Shown piece by piece: positions 58,031 to 64,000 of a DNA stretch of 64,000 nt (position 1 is the stretch's first letter; every line of letters starts with the position of its first letter). This DNA is from Bugula neritina. Taxonomy: Eukaryota > Bryozoa > Gymnolaemata > Cheilostomatida > Bugulidae. The notes beneath the pieces are model-generated. The model was not told the origin of the DNA, searched no databases, and saw only the letters and a list, made by a program, of their open reading frames with translations. Where the stretch lies: positions 11,603,722 through 11,667,721 of the forward strand of contig OZ037766.1 in the NCBI GenBank assembly GCA_964035545.1, read 5' to 3'. Made by a program: the position numbers and the translations under genes.

Positions 58031-59099
58031 CATAGTGTTTTGTGTTTTTGCAGAGTAGATACTGTACAATAATGTAATACATTTACAGAGAATAATATGC
58101 TGGTAGTGATTATAGTTTAGTCAACAATTTGAGTAGGCTATGAGTGGTAAACAATTTACCAAGTAAATGTAACCTGATATAGTGGTGGTAAACTATAATT
58201 TAGTTCCTAGAAAGTCAGTTCTTGGAAAATATGCTATTCTTGAAACAGTAAATAATTGTAGATGTATGGGGCTTTCTTCCTTTTTTTTATATGCTTAACT
58301 CTTACTTCTGTATTCCACAAGTTATACCTTTAAGATATTCCAACTTACTGAATTATGGTTGCCGTTGGTGCTGAGGCTTGCCTGCTTCCTTGAAACTTTC
58401 AGTGAGATGACTGCTGTGACAGGTTGAAGTAACTATAAATTATTATATCTATTCCGTCACGGTATGTAGACTACACTGTATATCTACAAAATTCAAGAAA
58501 GAATGTGGAATACATATTCTGAAAGCAATGGACTTGAAACTTGAGTACAGCTGAAATTGAAATATGCAAATGAGCTAAGCGTCATGACACTACATGGAAA
58601 TTGCTTCAAACATTAATATACTAAACGTATGATTTACAGCGCTTTGAATAATGCAGATATAGTATGTTTAGTAATATGGTATTATACAAGTAGTTGTGGT
58701 ATAGGGACAATTTCATATACATGTTTTGTTCACGTGTTGGGATTTGTAAAATTTTAACCCCGTCTTACATGAACATTAATTGGTAAACAAACATGAATAA
58801 AACCGGGACGTATATGATTATTCAATCATATTAACATATAGATGACATTTAACGTTTATTATATACTTGATGAATTATACAAATTTGATTTAACCTGGTG
58901 TTTTACTTCACTTGTAGAATCTAATAACTACAAAATCAACACGTGAACAACTAATACGTATTAATATATTTTCTTGCTATAAAACATATATTTTAGGCTA
59001 TGAGTTATGGCAGAAATAATGCTGGTATAACTTATTAGTCTTAGAGATCCTGATATGGTCAATACCGGGATGGTGTCACCAACAATTCCTCATGTAGCA

Positions 59100-59170
59100 G
59101 TTAGCACATTGTTGGACTTGAACCTGCGGACCAACCAGCAACTTACCTGGTTAGACTCATCGCCCAAACC
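59100..59170 (-). repeat. tRNA-like fragment with perfect B box
   Basis: On the minus strand a stretch of about 70 bp has GGTTCAAGTCC (perfect B box) about 45 bp after GGGCGATGAGTCTAACC. It lacks a pairing acceptor stem, so it is a tRNA-derived repeat fragment rather than a tRNA gene. Confidence 0.4.
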
Positions 59171-60237
59171 TCAGAAATCCAAAACAACCCGACTATAAAA
59201 GGCAGCTCAGAAGCCGCAATAGATTATCGACGATAAGAAGAGCAATTAATAATCAGAAGAGCCATAGTATATTTTTGTGCGAAATTATTTAGAAATTCAA
59301 TTACATTTAAACCTAATCAATTTTTGGACTGAGAAGTTTCATTGTAAGTAACTTGATTTATTTTCTTGTGATGTACTAATTTTATCTATTGTTTGTTTTA
59401 TTACTATATAACTTGTACTTGTGAATTGAAAATCTACTTTGAAGTTGCATAAATTACACTTGAAGGAATATTTTTAAATTAAGAATTTGATTGAGTTACG
59501 TAGGTTGTTTGAGGAACTGTCTTAGAATTGTTTGATCTATTAAGTTACGCCAAATTTATGTTTAACAGGCTTATCAATTTTTGTTGCCAGTATATTATAC
59601 ACAGTGAGATTTCAAAGGGTCGCTAGGATATACATATATATTTGTTTCATTTCTTTTGGGTTTGGTTATTATAATAATTTTTCTTGTCTTATAATTTTGT
59701 TTCCATATTATTATCAAATAGATATTTTAAAACGCATGCAAAATCCATAGTTTTGTTCATTTCCGGAGAGGCAGGTCCTAAATTTGTCTCACGAAATTTA
59801 TAACCTGAGTGCTACCATTACACAATAACACATAGAACCACATATATTGTTTATACATAAATAATATTGCCAAACCAAACCATTAATAAACATTTGTCGA
59901 GCGGAGATAACTTTATATTTTTATTCTGCAGTTATTGGATTGCAGACACTAATTTCAAAGCAAAATTATTCAAGTAATATCTAATTGTTAATTGTCTCCC
60001 CTTGAATCAACCATCTAGTGAAAGGTTATTTGCATTCAAGTAATAAATAAATATACACATATTCCAACAAGTTTATAAATTATCAAATATTATTAAAGCT
60101 ATTGTTATAAAGGTATTATAAAGTTATTGTAAATAACAGTAATTATATATTATTTTATTTTATTTTATTTTCGTTCGACAGAGTTTTCACAGATTAATTA
60201 GGACTCTTCAAACTCTCCATTTCTAAAAAAAATGCGT

Positions 60238-60320
60238 GGCCACCCCTCGAAGTGTAATGAGTGAAAGATAATTGGAGGTTACTTCTAGACTAAATAGCTT
60301 AATGTTATTATTACCACATA
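60238..60320 (+). repeat. repeat module, direct copy (partner of 47331-47415)
   Basis: GGCCACC, AAGTGTAATGAG, GGTTACTTCTAGACTAA and an ATTATTACCAC end match the reverse complement of 47331-47415. As in the other copy, satellite DNA follows on the downstream side. 59171-60237 shows nothing recognised. Confidence 0.55.
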
Positions 60321-60540
60321 TTTACCAGCATTATTAGTATTACGGCATTGAAAATATCATAATAATATTGCATTGTTTAATTTTATATTTAGACACTTGT
60401 ATTTTTGTATTGTCATTGCGCAGTAAATTAAAGTAAACAAACAAAGCTATCAACTTTAAGCTTTAATTTCCGAAGAAAAAATGCTATCAAAATATAGTCT
60501 TCATGCAAATATCTACAATAAAAACTAATATTTGACTAGA

Positions 60541-60562
60541 GTCTAGAGTCTAGACTCTAGAC
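60541..60562. repeat. 22-bp perfect palindrome
   Basis: The sequence from 60541 is its own reverse complement over 22 bp, built of four TCTAGA/CTCTAGA-type words (GTCTAGAGTCT and its complement). It has no spacer. Confidence 0.9.
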
Positions 60563-60689
60563 GATAGATTATATTTGGTGACGTAATGAAACAACTTTAA
60601 AAAGTTTCGCTCGCTACCTTTATTTGCGACTTCTCCAAGCTAAGAGGAAGTTTTAGTTTGAGGGCCGATCGCTTTGACCATAATTATAA

Positions 60690-61030
60690 TACTTATAGTT
60701 ATACTATTACTATTAGTATTAGACTTAGTATTACTAAGTCTACTAGTATTACTATTACAGTACTGAAAGTAAGTCTAATACTAATAGTAATACCTATACT
60801 GAGTCTAAAGCCATAGACATAGTGATAGTAAATGTAATAGTGTGAGTCTGGTAGTGAAACTCATACTGATACTCATACTGATAGCAACTAAATTTCATCA
60901 GAAAGTCATCTCCTGATCATGGTGATATTCATATTTATATTGGTATTCATATAATCATAATGATAGTGCAAACTCATTCAATGATATTGATAAATAATAA
61001 ATATAATCATACTCATACTGATAGTGATAC
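60690..61030. repeat. cryptic satellite block 3
   Basis: Words such as TACTATTACTATTAGTATTAG, AGTCTAATACTAATAGTAATAC and CATACTGATACTCATACTG in both orientations, as in blocks at 840-2060 and 45600-46900. 61031-61548 shows nothing recognised. Confidence 0.65.
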
Positions 61031-61548
61031 TGACCGATATGTCGGTAAAGCTTGAGCTAAGGCAACACTAGTATAAGTTTCACCATCAGTATAATTATAT
61101 AAATTCAAAATAGGTGAAAAATTGTGTTTGTGGCTGTCAGAAACCTTTGGTAGTAGACTTTTTTTCGGCTGCTATGAAAGTTTGTTTTTGAGCTGCTTTA
61201 GTTGCTGCAGTGTTGTCTTTGTCTCGCACCAATCAATTATCAGTTATGCCGCCAAGATAGTGCTAGTGCGTAGTAGGTATTCACTATTCAGTTATTAGTG
61301 CTTTTGGTTACATCATATAGTCTCAAAGTATGCCCAGTTTCTTCTGGTGTTGAAAAGTTATATTGCAATCGTCATTATCAATATCTATACCTTTAAATTA
61401 TAGCCTGCCCAGCTGGTTGATGCAACATTTTAAAATTGTAGTCTAATATCGTTTCTTTTAAGGTTTCTTTTTAATACATCTCCAAACCTTAGACCTCAAA
61501 AATGTGATTCCCTGTTCTTGAATTCTGTTTTGTGTTGTTTTGTGTTAT

Positions 61549-61759
61549 TGTTTCAGCTATCGTGAAAAAGAGAGAACGTGCTCAAGTGAGTTGATTAACG
61601 GAAGAGGCCGAAGCCGTGATTTATTACCACAATATATAATACAAGATAATACTGAAATTATTACAAAATAAGTGAGACAATTGATTATTATGATTATGCA
61701 CAAAAATAGTAAATTAATAAAATAACATAACAAATAAATGTTTACATAAATACCGAACA
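61549..61759 (-). repeat. putative LTR of the second gypsy element
   Basis: Read on the minus strand, a purine-rich TGTGGGAGA immediately precedes TGTTCGGTATTT (TG at 61759), as expected for a polypurine tract and LTR start just after the pol end at 61801. The stretch has an AATAAA signal inside (GGTAATAAATC) and could end at a GAAACA near 61549. The other LTR is outside the window, so the end is a guess. Confidence 0.4.
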
Positions 61760-61800
61760 TCTCCCACAGAATAGAAAGAGGCTAGTTAGGTACGAATGTT

Positions 61801-64000
61801 TTAAGAGGGCACATAGTCTGCCATCCAACTAGGGGGCTTCCGTTCTCTGGTTGAACGCCGTGGGTTGTCGCTATGATTGGCGCTCTCGGTGGTTTCAACC
61901 TGGGTGCTACTAGTATTTTGCTTAAGATCCTTTGGTGTCTCAGGACTCGCTGGTTCCGTGACAAGCGGTCTGATATCTCGCCGGTTTCTCCGAAAGAGAT
62001 TGTTGTTGAGCTGTACGGCATAGGCTCTGCTAGTCAATTGTTTGTTAATTTGTGCCTCCTGCTATTTTCTCCGGTGCTGACTCCAGTCCCGAACCAAAAC
62101 TGGTTGCCCTTTTTTCAGCACTGCCAAATCTCTAGCAGCGTCATTACATCTCTGCTGTAGTTTTTCATTGTGGCTCTGCTTTTCCCACCAACCTTGGTTG
62201 TCCTCTGTTTTTGGCTTGACTTGTGGTAGAACTGACCTGGTGGGCCTTCCAATAAGTTGCTGAATTGGGCTGGCCGTCAGGCCTTTTTTGGTGGTATTGA
62301 GATGTTCCAGCAAAGCAAGTTCGGGCTCTTCACATCTGCGGAGTATGCGCTTGACTATCTTCACAGCAGACTCTGCCTTCCCATTAGATTGAGGATGATA
62401 TGGAGAGCTGGTGGTGTGTCTGAAATTCCATGATTAGCTAAAAGTAGAAAACTGGTGTGAAGTAAACTGTGGTCCGTTGTCAGTGTGAACCTGTCTGGGT
62501 ATTCCCAGGCGTCCAAAACAGTGTTTTATAGAGTTGATTACAGTCTCTGCTGTTTGGTTGCCCAGTCGGTCGTATTTAAGGTAGTCAGTCGTATAGCCAA
62601 CAATAGTAATGTAATGAGTGTGGTTGTATTCAAACAGGTCGATTCCTACTTTTGTCCAGGGTTGTTGGGGAACTGTGTGGAGTAAAAGTGTTTCCTTCTG
62701 TTGCCGGGGAGCATCCAGTTGACATTGTCGACAGCTAGCAATATTGTTTTTAATGTCATTGGTGATGCCAAGCCAAAACACTCTGTGGCAGGCACGTCTT
62801 AGTGTGGAGTTAATTTCATTATGGCCAGTGTGAAGTAGTTGGAGAAACTTTCTCTGGAGTGCCTTTGGAATAATGGCTCTTAGCCCTTTGTAAACAATGC
62901 CATTGTCAATAGATAGTTCATCCTGAAAGTGTTCAAACTTGTCATGAGTTGTGCAGTTGGCAATGTTCCAGTCATGTTTAATAAGGTTTGTCAGTGTCAT
63001 AAGTTCATTATCCTGTGCAGTAGCAGTCCTGATGTTGTTAATTAAGCGTCACAAACAGGAGCATCATTATTTTGAGAGTCAACATGAAAAATATGTTCTG
63101 GTAGTTGTTGATAGTTGAGAGAGTCAAAGTATGAGTCTCTTGAAAGTAAGTCAGCCGTGATTTGTTCAGCACTCTTTTGCCAAGTTACCTTAATGTTTGG
63201 GTATTTTTGTAAGTGAAGAAGCATAGCCTGCAACCTCCGAGATGCCTTATGAATGGATTTCCTGAAAATAGATATCAGGGGTTTGTGGTCAGTTTGGATA
63301 GTGACAGCATGGTGACCAAAGATATGCTGGTCAAAGCGTTCAGTGCCAAACACTATGGCAAGGCACTCAAGCTCTAGTGGTACATAGTTCTGTTCCGATT
63401 TTGTTCAACTGCGAGATGCGTATGCTACAGGCTTGCCTCCTTGCATGAGTGTTGCACCCACACCAGCATTTGAAGCGTCAGTTTGTATAGTTACTGGTTT
63501 GTTGCAGTCAAAGTATTGTAGAGTTTCCAAGTCAGTAAAGTCTTCAGTCTATTAAAAGCGTTCATTTGGTCGTCAATCCAGTGAAAGTCGAGCATTGTCT
63601 TGTGTCAGTAAACGTCGTAATGGTTCAGATTCCGATGCTAGATTGCTAATAAATTTTGACATGTAGGTGATGTGACCAAGGAACCGTTTTACTCCTTGTG
63701 GAGATGAAGGAGGTTTCATCATAAGAATGGCATTTACTTTGTTAGGATCTGGTTTAAGTCCATTAGTTGTCAGTATGTGTCCAATGTAAGGTAGTTCGTC
63801 CTGAAGGAAACGGGATTTTTTCTTGTTCGGTCTCAGTCCTGTCTGTCGAGCACGTTTGAAGAGCGCTTCAAGGTTGCTATCATGCTCTTTCCTTGTCCTT
63901 CCAAAAATTGGGATGTCATCTGCAACTATGGTGATGCCATCAAGACCAGCAAGATTTTCCGTGAGCCTTCTCTGAAACTCCTCCGGCGCTGATGCAATTC
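61801..64000 (-). pseudogene. second Ty3/gypsy pol, decayed, 5' part outside window
   Basis: Read right to left on the minus strand: reverse transcriptase from 64000 (SAPEEFQRRL, VADDIPIFGR, LPYIGHIL, GVKRFLGHITYM); RNase H (IQTDASNAGVGA near 63480, LELECLAIVFG, TDHKPL); the integrase zinc domain (HTGHNEI...CRQC, 62690-62830); the core (GIDLFEY, HTDNGPQF); and the basic C-terminus RRSTRERKPPSWMADYVP ending at TAA near 61801. Lesions seen are a frame change near 63590, a stop in RNase H near 63405 (after YASRS), a stop after the integrase core at 62434 and further frame changes at 62040-62360. This is a different lineage from the intact element, AT-richer and old. Confidence 0.85.

Noticed and set aside
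59100-59170. Functional tRNA gene
   Set aside because: Perfect B box, but the two ends cannot form a 7-bp acceptor stem and the anticodon arm is not clear.

Overview
The window is AT-rich nuclear DNA from an animal. Genes have short exons with GT/AG introns, and the intergenic and intronic DNA is full of low-complexity tracts, minisatellites and mobile elements. The proteins are bilaterian (CMC1, a STAC-like SH3 protein, FoxN1/4, CTU2). The mix of Ty3/gypsy elements, a (TAA)-tailed non-LTR element, tRNA-related repeats and a degenerate transposon-derived gene with HEEADT and DTDV motifs fits an invertebrate, perhaps a lophotrochozoan; that placement is inference.

Layout. 1-705: 3' end of a non-LTR retrotransposon (+). 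840-2060: cryptic satellite. 2817-4913: CMC1 (+, 4 exons, twin CX9C mitochondrial protein). 7144-19034: STAC-like SH3 adaptor (+, 9 exons). 21903-30033: FoxN1/4 forkhead transcription factor (-, 6 exons found, probably with further 5' sequence upstream). 30055-36872: gene-poor, with a hAT-like short element and one copy of a dispersed repeat. 36873-44314: CTU2 (-, 13 exons, tRNA wobble-uridine thiolation). 45600-46900: more cryptic satellite. 47523-55028: a nearly intact, very young, GC-rich Ty3/gypsy LTR retrotransposon (+) with LTRs, a tRNA-Leu primer site, gag, pol (one reading-frame break in a run of seven C) and a third ORF encoding a zinc-finger protein. 55459-57107: decayed transposon-derived gene (-). 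57649-58030: 190-bp tandem duplication. 60238-61030: repeat module plus satellite. 61801-64000: a second, decayed gypsy pol (-) running off the window.

The four host genes are unrelated in function and show no sign of a shared pathway; their exon joins were worked out by hand and all keep frame. The most interesting part is the gypsy element. Its extra ORF3 has a classical CX2CX12HX3H finger, a second variant finger, an RS/arginine-rich stretch and a short coiled coil. It appears to have its own upstream ATG plus splice donor and acceptor that keep the frame, suggesting a spliced subgenomic message.

Limits: exon borders rest on splice consensus and family resemblance only. The FoxN1/4 start, the CTU2 C-terminus and a possible missing C1 exon in the STAC-like gene are unresolved.
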